In this document: piece by piece, positions 44,774-53,402 of the stretch
How the letters are laid out: every line of letters starts with the position of its first letter
Position numbering within the stretch: the first letter of the stretch is position 1
DNA from: Opitutaceae bacterium
GTDB taxonomy: Bacteria; Verrucomicrobiota; Verrucomicrobiia; Opitutales; Opitutaceae
Assembly (NCBI GenBank): GCA_018402455.1
Contig: JAGYIG010000010.1
Span: 1-64,000, forward strand
Reading direction: 5' to 3'
Length of the DNA stretch: 64,000 nucleotides
The notes under the pieces: model-generated
Told to the model about the DNA's origin: nothing
What the model saw: the letters and a program-made list of their open reading frames with translations, nothing else
Database searches by the model: none
Made by a program: the position numbers and the translations under genes

Positions 44774-45730
44774 ATGAACGAAGTTTTGCGATTTTCTCCA
44801 ATTTATCAGGACCGGGTCTGGGGCGGGCGGGTTCTGGCCTCGGCCTTGGGGCGGACCCTGCCGCGGGAAGGTCCGATTGGGGAAAGCTGGGAGATCGTGG
44901 ATCGCCCCGAAGCCCAATCGGTGGGTGTGGGGGGCGCGCTGGACGGTTTGACGATGCGAGAGGCGCTGACCCAACACGCGGCTGCGATCATGGGGCCCGG
45001 TTGGCCGGTGGAGCGCCCGTTTCCGATTTTGATCAAATGGCTCGATTGCCGCGAACGGCTGAGCCTGCAGGTCCATCCCCCGGCGGAGATCGCGCCGGCG
45101 ATGGGGGGCGAGCCCAAGACGGAGAATTGGTTCATTGCCGAGACTTCCGGTGATGCCAGTCTCATCGTCGGTCTGAAGCGGGGGACGACGCGAGCGGCTT
45201 TTGCCCGGGCGTTGGTGGACGACACGCTGGAGTCCTGCGTGCACCGCTTCCCGGTGCAGGTCGGGGACTCCATCCTGGTGGAGAGCGGCACGGTGCATGC
45301 GATCGACGGGGGGAACTTGATTTTGGAGATTCAGCAAAACTCCGACACCACCTATCGCGTCTATGACTGGGGACGGGTGGGGTTGGATGGCGCCCCGCGC
45401 CAGCTCCACATTGCGGAGTCGCTGGCTTCGATCGATTGGGAGCTTTTTGAGCCGGAGCCGATTCCGGCGGCCCGGGAGGCCGCGGTGATTGCGCAGAGCC
45501 GCGAATTTCGGATCCGGCGGTTGCCGCTGGTGGCGGGGGAGAGCGAGCGCTTCGCCGCGGGTGAGCAGCCGCGCTTGGTCAGCGTGATCAGCGGCGAGGT
45601 TCGGATCAAGGGAGAGGTCGAAACCCGGCTGGCCAAGGGCGACAATGGTTTGCTTCCTTACGCGGGGGCGTTCGAGCTCACTGCGGGCGAAGGCGACGCG
45701 TTGGTCTTGGTGACGGAGAACTTCGTTTGA
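44774..45730 (+). CDS. manA: Class I mannose-6-phosphate isomerase
   Basis: A 318-aa cupin-type enzyme interconverting mannose-6-P and fructose-6-P. Zn ligands are in LQVHP (Gln, His), the Glu of TENWF and the His of GTVHAI. The active-site Arg is in EIQQNSDTTYRVYDWGR. It is divergent from ftsK across 128 bases and starts the manA–(AsmA-like)–grpE–dnaJ run. Confidence 0.93.
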   Translation: MNEVLRFSPIYQDRVWGGRVLASALGRTLPREGPIGESWEIVDRPEAQSVGVGGALDGLTMREALTQHAAAIMGPGWPVERPFPILIKWLDCRERLSLQVHPPAEIAPAMGGEPKTENWFIAETSGDASLIVGLKRGTTRAAFARALVDDTLESCVHRFPVQVGDSILVESGTVHAIDGGNLILEIQQNSDTTYRVYDWGRVGLDGAPRQLHIAESLASIDWELFEPEPIPAAREAAVIAQSREFRIRRLPLVAGESERFAAGEQPRLVSVISGEVRIKGEVETRLAKGDNGLLPYAGAFELTAGEGDALVLVTENFV

Positions 45731-45786
45731 GGCGGACGCGGGAACTTTCCGAAGCCCGGCCCCGTTCGGCGCGGGGAGGGTTTGTG

Positions 45787-46545
45787 ATGGGGGCGTTGTT
45801 TTTCTTCCTCGTGGTCGGGGCCCTGCTCGTGCTCGGTTGGATCGTGGTGTTGCCTCGGGTGATCACGGCGGCAGCCAGCCGAGCATCCGGATGCGAAACC
45901 ACCCTGATGCAGTTGGCCGCGAATCCGTTCACCGGACATTTTGAAGCGCGCAGCCTCCGGCTCGGTCAGCCGCCAGGCTGGGGGAATGATGCCCTTTTGG
46001 AGATCCCGCACGTCGAAGGACAACTTGCCCTCGGGTCCCTGACGGAGGGCACGTTGGTGCTCAATGATGTTCGGATCGAAGTGGCGCGGCTGGTCGTGGC
46101 GGTGGATGCCAATGGCCGCACCAATGTTGAAGCGATTGGCCCGCGGATGGCCACAGGAGGCGATTGGGATAAGGGAGGCCCCCGTTACGCGACGGCGGGG
46201 TTGCCGGGCTGGGGGGAAGGGCCCTCCGCCGTGTTGGTGCGGCGATTGCACCTCCGGATCGATCGCGTTGAGGTGGTCGACCACGGCGTGCAGCCTGCTC
46301 GGATTCTGGTGGACGACCTCAACTTCGAGCAAACCTACGAGAACGTGAGTCGCTACCATCAGTTGCTCTCGCCCGCCCTCCTGCGGGCGTTGGCCGAATC
46401 GCCCGCCCTGTGGCAAGTCCTGTTGTCCAGCGGAGTTTTGGGCGACCTGGGTGCGACCACCGGCGGCTTGCCGGAATTGTGGAAACGGGCGGGGGGAGCG
46501 GTAAATTCCTTATGGCGGGGGCTTGAACAAAGCCCAAAGCCGTAG
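45787..46545 (+). CDS. Single-TM AsmA-like protein of unknown function
   Basis: From ATG 45787 the product starts MGALFFFLVVGALLVLGWIVV, one signal anchor, with a strong Shine-Dalgarno-like GGGGAGGG just upstream. A longer TTG start at 45727 overlaps the manA stop (TTGA) and would add 20 basic residues. The exported part (SLRLGQPPGWGNDALLEIPHVE, then NDVRIEVARLVVAVD) has the AsmA/DUF748 pattern of a lipid-transfer or envelope beta-structure. Thr, Gly and Pro-rich toward the C terminus. It precedes grpE by 18 bases. Confidence 0.75.
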   Translation: MGALFFFLVVGALLVLGWIVVLPRVITAAASRASGCETTLMQLAANPFTGHFEARSLRLGQPPGWGNDALLEIPHVEGQLALGSLTEGTLVLNDVRIEVARLVVAVDANGRTNVEAIGPRMATGGDWDKGGPRYATAGLPGWGEGPSAVLVRRLHLRIDRVEVVDHGVQPARILVDDLNFEQTYENVSRYHQLLSPALLRALAESPALWQVLLSSGVLGDLGATTGGLPELWKRAGGAVNSLWRGLEQSPKP

Positions 46546-46563
46546 ATTACTAACCCTTTTGCG

Positions 46564-47208
46564 ATGAAAGATACCACGTCCCAACCCGACCCAACAGACA
46601 CCGAAGAGTCTGCTTCCCACCCGGAGGCAGATGTCGCTCAGGCCGATACCGACGTGAATTCCGCGTCGGCGGAATCGACGGAAAGCGTGCCGGAGGAACC
46701 GAAAGAACCCACTTTGGAAGAACAACTAGAACAGGCCCGCAAAGAGACGGCCGACGCCAAGGAAGCCCACCTACGCGCGGTGGCCGACCTCGAAAACTTC
46801 CGTCGCCGGATGGTGCGGGAAAAGGAGGATTTACGGGCGTTTGCCGCCGCCAACGTGGTGGAGGAGTTACTGCCGGTGCTCGACAATCTCGGCTTCGCGT
46901 TGATCGCGGCCCGCGCGGAGAATGCGGAACTCAAGGCCCTGGCCGATGGGGTCGAGATGGTGGGGAACCAGTTTAAATCCGCTCTGGGCAACCATGGCCT
47001 CAAGGAGATCAATCCGGTCAATGGCGCCTTTGATCCCAATCTACACGAAGCGCTCTCCCAGCAGGCCAGCGAAGAAGTTGCGGAAGGCACCGTCCTTCAG
47101 GTCGTGCGCATTGGCTATTCGCTGAACGGCCGTTTGTTGCGCCCGGCCTCGGTTATTGTCTCCGGGGGACCCGCCGAGGCAGCCAAGGAGAATGAGGCCG
47201 ATGCCTGA
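46564..47208 (+). CDS. grpE: Nucleotide exchange factor GrpE
   Basis: A 214-aa co-chaperone: acidic Glu/Ser-rich N-terminal 50 residues, a long coiled-coil (about 55-110, AVADLENFRRRMVREKE), and a C-terminal beta wing (NGAFDPNLHEALSQQAS, VLQVVRIGYSLNGRLLRPA). It releases ADP from DnaK. The dnaK gene itself is not in the window. dnaJ follows after 38 bases. Confidence 0.96.
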   Translation: MKDTTSQPDPTDTEESASHPEADVAQADTDVNSASAESTESVPEEPKEPTLEEQLEQARKETADAKEAHLRAVADLENFRRRMVREKEDLRAFAAANVVEELLPVLDNLGFALIAARAENAELKALADGVEMVGNQFKSALGNHGLKEINPVNGAFDPNLHEALSQQASEEVAEGTVLQVVRIGYSLNGRLLRPASVIVSGGPAEAAKENEADA

Positions 47209-47246
47209 TCAAAGCCGACTCCGCAAACCCTTAGAGTTCTGAGACT

Positions 47247-48410
47247 ATGGCGAAGGAAGATTACTATGACCTACTCGGTGTCAGTCGCGACGCGAGTGAG
47301 GCCGAGCTGAAGAAGGCCTATCGCAAGCAGGCGATCAAGTATCACCCGGATAAGAACCCGGGGGATGCGACGGCCGAAGAGAAGTTCAAGGAGATCTCGC
47401 ACGCCTACGAAGTCCTTAAGGATGCGCAGAAGCGAGCCGCCTACGATCGCTACGGTCACGCGGCCTTTGAAAATGGCGGCGGCCGCGGTCCCGGAGGCAT
47501 GAGTGGCATGGGCGGCGGTGGCGGCTTCCATGACCCCTTCGACATCTTTCGGGAAGTCTTCGGCGGCGCGGGTGGCGGCGGTGGCGGGGGCGGAATTTTT
47601 GAGGAGATGTTCGGCGGCGGCGGTAGCGGTGGCGGCGTCCGCGATGGTTCCGACCTGCGCTACGATTTGGAGATCTCCCTCGAAGACGCCGCCAAGGGGA
47701 TTGAGAAAGAACTCTCCTTCCGGAAGGCGGCGACGTGTGAGCGTTGCGATGGCAGCGGCGCAGAGCCGGGATCGAAAAAAGTCACCTGTCCCACCTGTCG
47801 CGGAGTCGGCCAGGTCCAACGTAGCGGTGGCATCATCACTTTCCGGCAGACCTGCCCCACTTGCGGCGGCGCCGGCACCAAAATCGAGAAACCCTGCTCC
47901 CGCTGTCGGGGCGAAGGTCGCGAATCCAAGACCGCCAAGGTCAAGGTGCGCATTCCCCCGGGAGTCGACACCGGATCGCGGCTGCGCTCGGTGGGTAATG
48001 GCGAGGCCGGCTTGTCCGGCGGCCAGCCGGGTGATCTCTACATCGTGCTGACGGTGAAGGACCACGAGATCTTTGAACGCCAGGGGCAGGATTTGTTCTG
48101 CGAGATCCCGATCAAGTTCACGCTAGCCGTGCTCGGAGGCACGATCGAGGTGCCGACCTTGTTCGGCAAAGCCTCTCTGAAGATCCCGCCCGGAACCCAG
48201 AGCGGCACGACCTTCCGGTTGCGGGCCAAAGGCATGCCCTCCCTGCGCGGGGGCGCCCAAGGGGATCAACTCGTGCGCGTCCACGTCGAAGTGCCGAAGA
48301 AGCTCACCGACGAGCAACGCTCCCTGTTGGAAGAGTTCGCCAAGGTCAGTGGGGATGCCGATCAACCGACCGAAGAGGGTTGGTTTCATAAGGCTAAAAA
48401 ATTCTTCTAG
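47247..48410 (+). CDS. dnaJ: Chaperone DnaJ
   Basis: A 387-aa Hsp40 of full type I architecture: J domain with HPD (33-35), a long Gly/Phe-rich segment (about 75-130, GGGGG runs), four CxxCxGxG zinc repeats ([32 protein letters not shown]), then the substrate-binding beta domains. Delivers clients to DnaK. Immediately follows grpE, forming a grpE-dnaJ pair without dnaK. Confidence 0.97.
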   Translation: MAKEDYYDLLGVSRDASEAELKKAYRKQAIKYHPDKNPGDATAEEKFKEISHAYEVLKDAQKRAAYDRYGHAAFENGGGRGPGGMSGMGGGGGFHDPFDIFREVFGGAGGGGGGGGIFEEMFGGGGSGGGVRDGSDLRYDLEISLEDAAKGIEKELSFRKAATCERCDGSGAEPGSKKVTCPTCRGVGQVQRSGGIITFRQTCPTCGGAGTKIEKPCSRCRGEGRESKTAKVKVRIPPGVDTGSRLRSVGNGEAGLSGGQPGDLYIVLTVKDHEIFERQGQDLFCEIPIKFTLAVLGGTIEVPTLFGKASLKIPPGTQSGTTFRLRAKGMPSLRGGAQGDQLVRVHVEVPKKLTDEQRSLLEEFAKVSGDADQPTEEGWFHKAKKFF

Positions 48411-48573
48411 CGGCGGTGCGCGAAGGGGAGGAGAGGGCCAGCCACCTCCCCCTCCCGCCCATCCCTTCACCTCGGGGCCTATGGTGGATTGAGTCCAGAT
48501 ACCCCACCGGGAATGCGTCATACGAAAGCAATAGACGCGTAGCCAGAACGACGAGGTTCAGCTATGATACGAC

Positions 48574-48792
48574 ATGCACTGGGACCTACATCTCCCCAGG
48601 CCGGAACTGACCTCACGCGACTGCTGGTTCATCGGCATCGTATGGGCGATCATTATCGCAAAATGCATTGTGGTGAAGTGGGCGGTTGCCGCCTATGCCA
48701 TGCCCTTCAACGCATGGTGGATTATCCTTCCCACCCTCTTTTTTGCCGCGATCGCTACGGTCCTCTGGGTCTGGCATCGGGAAAACAACTAG
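48574..48792 (+). CDS. Small two-helix membrane protein (72 aa)
   Basis: From ATG 48574 the frame has two hydrophobic helices (about 18-40, CWFIGIVWAIIIAKCIVVKW, and about 46-66, WWIILPTLFFAAIATVLWVW). No family is recognised. The 163-base gap after dnaJ has no clear promoter. Hydrophobic composition and codon use make it a credible small gene; the start is uncertain. Confidence 0.55.
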   Translation: MHWDLHLPRPELTSRDCWFIGIVWAIIIAKCIVVKWAVAAYAMPFNAWWIILPTLFFAAIATVLWVWHRENN

Positions 48793-49004
48793 ACGCTTCG
48801 CGCATTTAGTTCAGACCGGGCGACCGGACGCCATCCGCCGTCCCGGGAGGAAGCGCGGCCGTCCCGGCTCAGCCCAACGCGTCTTGCCACGGTGGGGGAA
48901 AGCAGGGGAGGTCGGCGTAAAGCAGAGCGAGTTTGCAGGGGTGTCACCCGTTCTAGTCGCGCGCCAGCAGGCGCGGTGGAGGACAAGATAAGGGAGGCTT
49001 CGCC

Positions 49005-50681
49005 TCAATTCGAGCTGCCGGAGGAAAACTCCCCGAAGGCGTGGGGGAGGGTTACCAAGTGTTCACGCAGTTGGGCCCTCAACTTGTCCGCGATGACACC
49101 ATACTCCGGGTGGTCGATGAGATTGACTTGTTCAAAGGGATCGGTGCTGAGCTGGTAGAGCTGGTCGAAGTCAAAAAAGTGGGGGAAATCGACATCGGCA
49201 ACGTAGCGGATGCCCTCCTCACCCCACCAAGGGCCGTGAGGGTTGGACCGCCCGCTCCAGTGAACCGTCCGGCGTTGACCGGTCGTGGTGAAGGCCAGTC
49301 GGTCAGCATCGAACGCGGCCAGCGCCGCAGGAGCGGGACGGTTGACCAGCAGCTTCCAGTCTCGGGTGACCACCGCCCGGGAATAAGCGATCTCAAGGAG
49401 GAGGGATTCGCGCCAATCCCCGGGCTCATCGCCTTCCAGCAGGGGCCGCAGGCTGCGGCCATCGACGGTCCCGAGCTTCTCGGGCAGGCCGCCGGCCAAT
49501 TCGATCAGGGTGGGAGCAACGTCGATGTTGGCGGTGAGGGCATCCATGGTGATGCCTGCCGGAATGTGACCTGGCCAGCGGATGAGGAAAGGCACCCGGC
49601 TGCCCTCGTAGGCCGTGAACTTGCCGCGGCTCTGGTGGTCGCTGGTGAAAATCACCAAGGTATTTTCGTCGATGCCCAACTGTTCGAGCTGCTCCAAAAT
49701 GGCTCCGACGCCGTCATCAATCCAAGTCGCCATGGCGTTGCGGGGGGATATGCCGCGCTCGCGTAGTCGTGCGTCAATCGACGAGCGGGACGGTTGACCG
49801 GCGGGGGCCCGCGAAAGCTGGCCGCTCGGGGAGGCCAAAGGGTCGGCCCCCCGAAACTCGCCGTAGATCGCGTCGAACTGGCTGTGCGGCACGGTGAGGG
49901 CCAAGTAGAGAAAGAAAGGCTGATCAACCGCGGAACTTTCGTCGATAAATTGGAGGGCCCCTTCGGTTAGCCATTCCTGATTGTGGTGGCGCAGCGCTTT
50001 CGGGATGCCCAGGCCTCCGCCTTCCTTGTTCAAAAGGAAAAGCCGGTCGACGTGATCCCAGCCAAAGTCCTCCCGCATGGTCTCCACCGACAGGTCGTAA
50101 TTCCGGCGAATCTGCGCGGCGATGTCGGGATCGGTCGGGTCTGCGTCAGCCGGCAGGGGATCGATCTGGTCGAAGGGAAAGCCCAGGTGCCACTTGCCCA
50201 CCAGCCCGGTGCGGTAACCGAGTCCGCTCAATGACCGGGCCAAGTTGGGCTCTGCCGGACCCAAGGTGGTGTTCCAAGTGATGAGGGCCTCCGTCCCCGC
50301 GGGATGATGCTCGAGAAAGGGGCGGCTCCGCGTCGCGTAGCGTCCCGTCATGAAGGAGTAGCGGCTGGGCGTGCAAATAGCGGAAGTGACATAAAAGCGG
50401 TCGAAGCGCATCCCCTCGGCGGCCAGGGAGTCGATATGCGGGGTGTGCATTCGAGGATCCGCGTAGAAGCGCCAGTCCTCCCGCCACGTCGTCAACCCGC
50501 GCAAATGGGCACCGGTCCGGCTGGGGTGATCCGTTGGCGCGTAGACGCCAATCTCATCAAAATCGAGGTCGTCGGCCAAGATGAAGATGATATTGGGCCG
50601 CGCCGCAGTTGGCTCGATGGAAGAAAAGAGTTCCGCGGGGAAAGTCAGGAGCGTCAGGACAAGCAGGAATAACCGAGTCAT
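49005..50681 (-). CDS. Exported sulfatase (formylglycine-dependent)
   Basis: A 558-aa alkaline-phosphatase-fold sulfatase. A signal peptide (LFLLVLTLLTFPAELFS) is followed by metal-binding Asp37-Asp38 (NIIFILADDLD). The activation motif is C103-T-P-S-R, whose Cys is oxidised to formylglycine by an anaerobic or FGE-type maturase not found here. GKWHLG and a C-terminal metal pair (FTSDHQSRGKFT) complete the site. It would remove sulfate esters from a polysaccharide or glycan, likely outside the cytoplasm. It is the first gene of the 49-61 kb polysaccharide locus and is transcribed away from it. Confidence 0.95.
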   Translation of the reverse strand: MTRLFLLVLTLLTFPAELFSSIEPTAARPNIIFILADDLDFDEIGVYAPTDHPSRTGAHLRGLTTWREDWRFYADPRMHTPHIDSLAAEGMRFDRFYVTSAICTPSRYSFMTGRYATRSRPFLEHHPAGTEALITWNTTLGPAEPNLARSLSGLGYRTGLVGKWHLGFPFDQIDPLPADADPTDPDIAAQIRRNYDLSVETMREDFGWDHVDRLFLLNKEGGGLGIPKALRHHNQEWLTEGALQFIDESSAVDQPFFLYLALTVPHSQFDAIYGEFRGADPLASPSGQLSRAPAGQPSRSSIDARLRERGISPRNAMATWIDDGVGAILEQLEQLGIDENTLVIFTSDHQSRGKFTAYEGSRVPFLIRWPGHIPAGITMDALTANIDVAPTLIELAGGLPEKLGTVDGRSLRPLLEGDEPGDWRESLLLEIAYSRAVVTRDWKLLVNRPAPAALAAFDADRLAFTTTGQRRTVHWSGRSNPHGPWWGEEGIRYVADVDFPHFFDFDQLYQLSTDPFEQVNLIDHPEYGVIADKLRAQLREHLVTLPHAFGEFSSGSSN

Positions 50682-50803
50682 GGTTTGCAGCGGGGGGAGG
50701 GGAAAACGCGTTTTCAGTGCCCGGGAGGGGAGAAGATGGGGTAAGGTTTCGTTCCGAATCGGGCAAGCACTCTCGGGTGAGGTGTCGATCGACGCCGGTA
50801 GCG

Positions 50804-50829
50804 GGGTAGGGGCGGCGCTTGACGCCGCC
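50804..50829 (-). repeat. Dispersed palindromic element, inverted copy
   Basis: GGTAGG precedes GGCGGCG-CTTGA-CGCCGCC. Read on the minus strand this is hairpin GGCGGCG-TCAAG-CGCCGCC followed by CCTACC, nearly identical to the copy at 61814. Confidence 0.65.
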
Positions 50830-50876
50830 TGCTACAATGGAGTGGTCGCTGCGGCAGAGGCCGCGGAGGGAGTGCC

Positions 50877-50920
50877 GTCAGCCTGAAACGGCGGTTTCGG
50901 CGAAACCGCCCTACCTCGGT
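50877..50920 (+). repeat. Dispersed palindromic element, copy 2
   Basis: GTCAGCCTGAAAC leads into the same perfect hairpin (10-base arms at 50890-50899 and 50901-50910) and CTACCTCGG tail as at 10348, with only a few differences over 43 bases. Confidence 0.75.
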
Positions 50921-51249
50921 GCGGTGGTTTTGTGCGGTCCGCCGTCGTATGGTGCGTGCTGAGGGGCGGCAAACCGAGGGTCAGACGACCCGCAGTCTTC
51001 GACCGGGCATTGGCAGGCCCGCCATGGGTTGGTTCCCGCCATGCTCGAATAGACCGCAGGCGCGGTTGATCGGGCGGGAGCAAGGGGGGCGAAAACCGGG
51101 TCACGGAGGCTTCGTTGGTTTGGTGAAATTTCATCAAGCGGGCGCGTTGATCGCGTTTTCTTGATCCTTCTGTTTCGCTGGGTTTGCGTGGTGACTTTTG
51201 GGGGTAACAAAATGGACTGTTTGTCAAAGTTCACCCCTCCCGCTGCCCT

Positions 51250-52329
51250 ATGACCGCTCGCAAAACTTGGCGCATCGCCGGAATCAATTTTGATTTTCGT
51301 CACATGGATCAACTGCTCGCTTACACGAGCAAGACGGCTCGGGCCGAGTTGGTGGGGATCAGCCACCATGATCCCCGGGAAATGCAGGATGCGATCAAGG
51401 CCAACGGCATTCCCGCCGACCGGGTATTCACGGATTGGAAACAGTGCATCGAGCAAACCCGACCGGACGTGGTGTTGTTATGCCCGGCCAGCGGGGCTCA
51501 TGCGGAGTGGGTGGAGCGGGTGGCGCCTTACGGGGTGCATGTGCTGATTGAGAAACCCTTTGCCGCTAACCTGGCTCAGGCCGATGCGATGGTGGCGGCG
51601 ATGAAAAAAGCCCGTCGCAAGCTGGCCATCAACTGGCCGCTGGCGTGGTATCCGCCGCACGTCACGGCCCACCGCTTGGTGCGGGAGGGGCGGATAGGCG
51701 ACCTGCAGGAGGTGCATTTTTACGATGGCAACCGCAGCCCGATCTGGAACCGGGCCGATCCCGCGGCGACGGCCCCCACGACCGCGGACAAACGAGCGAG
51801 TTGGTTTTATGATCCCAACGGGGGCGGGTCGCTGGTCGACTACCTCGGCTACGGGGCGACGCTGGCCACGTGGTTTTTTGACGGCCGCAAGCCCACCGAA
51901 ATCACAACCATGACGGGCGGCACCAAGGGGCTGCGGGTCGATGAACAGAGCGTCACGATCGCCCGTTACGGGGAGTGGCTTTCCACCTTTCACACGCGTT
52001 GGGGCACCTTTTCGGATCCGTGGGAGCACCAACCCCAGCCCCGGTGTGGGTTTGTGCTCAAGGGCTCCGCGGGCACGATTTCCAATTACGATTACGCCCC
52101 CACCATCACCGTGCAAACCGCGCGCCATCCCGCCGGCAAGGTAATCAAGGTGGACCGGCTGAAACGTCCCCGGCAAAATCCGGTGCAGTATTTTTTGCAC
52201 ACCCTCGAAACCGGCGAGGCACTGACGGGGCCGCTGTCGGTAAAACTCTCCCGCATCGGTCAGCAGATGGTGGATACGGCGGCGCTGAGCGCGCGCGAGC
52301 AACGTCCCGTCAAACTGCTCACCAAATAA
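51250..52329 (+). CDS. Gfo/Idh/MocA-family oxidoreductase
   Basis: A 359-aa NAD(P)-dependent sugar oxidoreductase. The Rossmann start is unusual: AGINFDFRHMDQ, lacking the standard GxGxxG. HVLIEKPFAANLA carries the family's EKP motif, whose Lys is catalytic. The C-terminal beta-sheet domain contains WFYDPNGGGSLVDYLGYG, with an Asp/Tyr pair in place of the usual His of the active site. The glycine loop change suggests altered cofactor binding. It is followed 11 bases later by a second family member. Confidence 0.88.
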   Translation: MTARKTWRIAGINFDFRHMDQLLAYTSKTARAELVGISHHDPREMQDAIKANGIPADRVFTDWKQCIEQTRPDVVLLCPASGAHAEWVERVAPYGVHVLIEKPFAANLAQADAMVAAMKKARRKLAINWPLAWYPPHVTAHRLVREGRIGDLQEVHFYDGNRSPIWNRADPAATAPTTADKRASWFYDPNGGGSLVDYLGYGATLATWFFDGRKPTEITTMTGGTKGLRVDEQSVTIARYGEWLSTFHTRWGTFSDPWEHQPQPRCGFVLKGSAGTISNYDYAPTITVQTARHPAGKVIKVDRLKRPRQNPVQYFLHTLETGEALTGPLSVKLSRIGQQMVDTAALSAREQRPVKLLTK

Positions 52330-52340
52330 TTCCCCTTCCC

Positions 52341-53402
52341 ATGCGTATACCCAAACTCGACTACTTGCCGCGGGGTCCGCGGCGCCCCAAAAATCATCGC
52401 ATCGGCCTGATCGGTTGCGGCGGCATCTCGCAATATCACCTGCAAGCCGCCCAGGCGCTGGGGGTGAACGTCGTCGCGCTGGCCGATGTGAATATCGCTG
52501 CCGCGGAAAGTCGACGCGACGAGTATTTTCCCACCGCCGATGTCTACTCCAGCCACCACGATTTGTTGGCGAGGGACGACATCCAAGTCGTCGAGATCGC
52601 AACCCATACGGCGATTCGAGGGGCGCAGATCAAAGATGCCCTCAAGGCGGGCAAACACGTGCTCAGCCAGAAGCCGTTCACCTTCGACATTCGCGAAGGG
52701 CGCAAGTTGGCCGCCTACGCGAAACGCCGGGGACTGCAGCTGGGCATAAATCAAAACGGCCGGTGGGCGCCGCAGTTCGCGGGATTGATCGCCGCGGTGC
52801 GGCAAGGATTGCTGGGCGACGTCTATACCTTGGATTTTTCGCTGGCGTGGGACCACACCTGGGTGCGCGGTTCGGCGTTTGAGCAGCTGCACCACCTCAT
52901 CCTGAGCGACTTTGCGATCCACTGGTTCGACGCCGTGCGGTGTGTGTTCGGTGAGCGCAAACCGAAGTTGGTTTTTGCCAATGCGGTGAAAGCGATCGGG
53001 CAGGACATGAAGCAGCCGATGTTGGGAAATGCCGTGGTGAACTTTGGGGATGGCCTGTCGACGCTGAGCTTCTCCGCCTACGAGACCCATGCGCCCCGGG
53101 AGTATCTGTGTTGCGTGGGGTCCAAGGGCACGATTCGGGGGGCGGCCGACGTGGCGCGCATCACGGAACTCGAATACTCCAACGCCAAGGGCACGGTGAA
53201 GCTGCCTCTGCAAGGCACGTGGTTTCCGGATGGGTTCCGCGGAACCCTTGGCGAGTTTTTGCGGGCCATCGAGGAGGGGCGGGAATCGAGTATCAGTGCC
53301 TCCAACAACCTGCGCAGTCTGGAGCTGTGTTTTGCGGCGCTGGAGAGTGCCGATACGGGCAAGCCGGTAAAGCCCGGCACGGTCCTGACAGGAAGGCTAT
53401 GA
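52341..53402 (+). CDS. Gfo/Idh/MocA-family oxidoreductase
   Basis: A 353-aa paralogue of the preceding gene with a normal cofactor loop (GLIGCGGISQYH). The catalytic Lys position reads HVLSQKPFTFDI, so Glu of EKP is Gln. In the C-terminal domain HLILSDFAIHWFDAVR carries the active-site His. ATG 52341 follows 11 bases after the first oxidoreductase. Its stop overlaps the ATG of the next gene (ATGA). The three genes are one coupled unit for sugar conversion. Confidence 0.9.
   Translation: MRIPKLDYLPRGPRRPKNHRIGLIGCGGISQYHLQAAQALGVNVVALADVNIAAAESRRDEYFPTADVYSSHHDLLARDDIQVVEIATHTAIRGAQIKDALKAGKHVLSQKPFTFDIREGRKLAAYAKRRGLQLGINQNGRWAPQFAGLIAAVRQGLLGDVYTLDFSLAWDHTWVRGSAFEQLHHLILSDFAIHWFDAVRCVFGERKPKLVFANAVKAIGQDMKQPMLGNAVVNFGDGLSTLSFSAYETHAPREYLCCVGSKGTIRGAADVARITELEYSNAKGTVKLPLQGTWFPDGFRGTLGEFLRAIEEGRESSISASNNLRSLELCFAALESADTGKPVKPGTVLTGRL

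Larger units (their letters stand above)
50682..51249. other. 568-base gap with palindromic elements, no gene seen
   Basis: The gap lies between the divergent sulfatase and oxidoreductase genes, so it must hold both promoters, though no strong -35/-10 pair stands out. It carries two copies of the dispersed palindrome family (50804-50829 and 50877-50920). No frame has convincing coding character. Confidence 0.6.
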
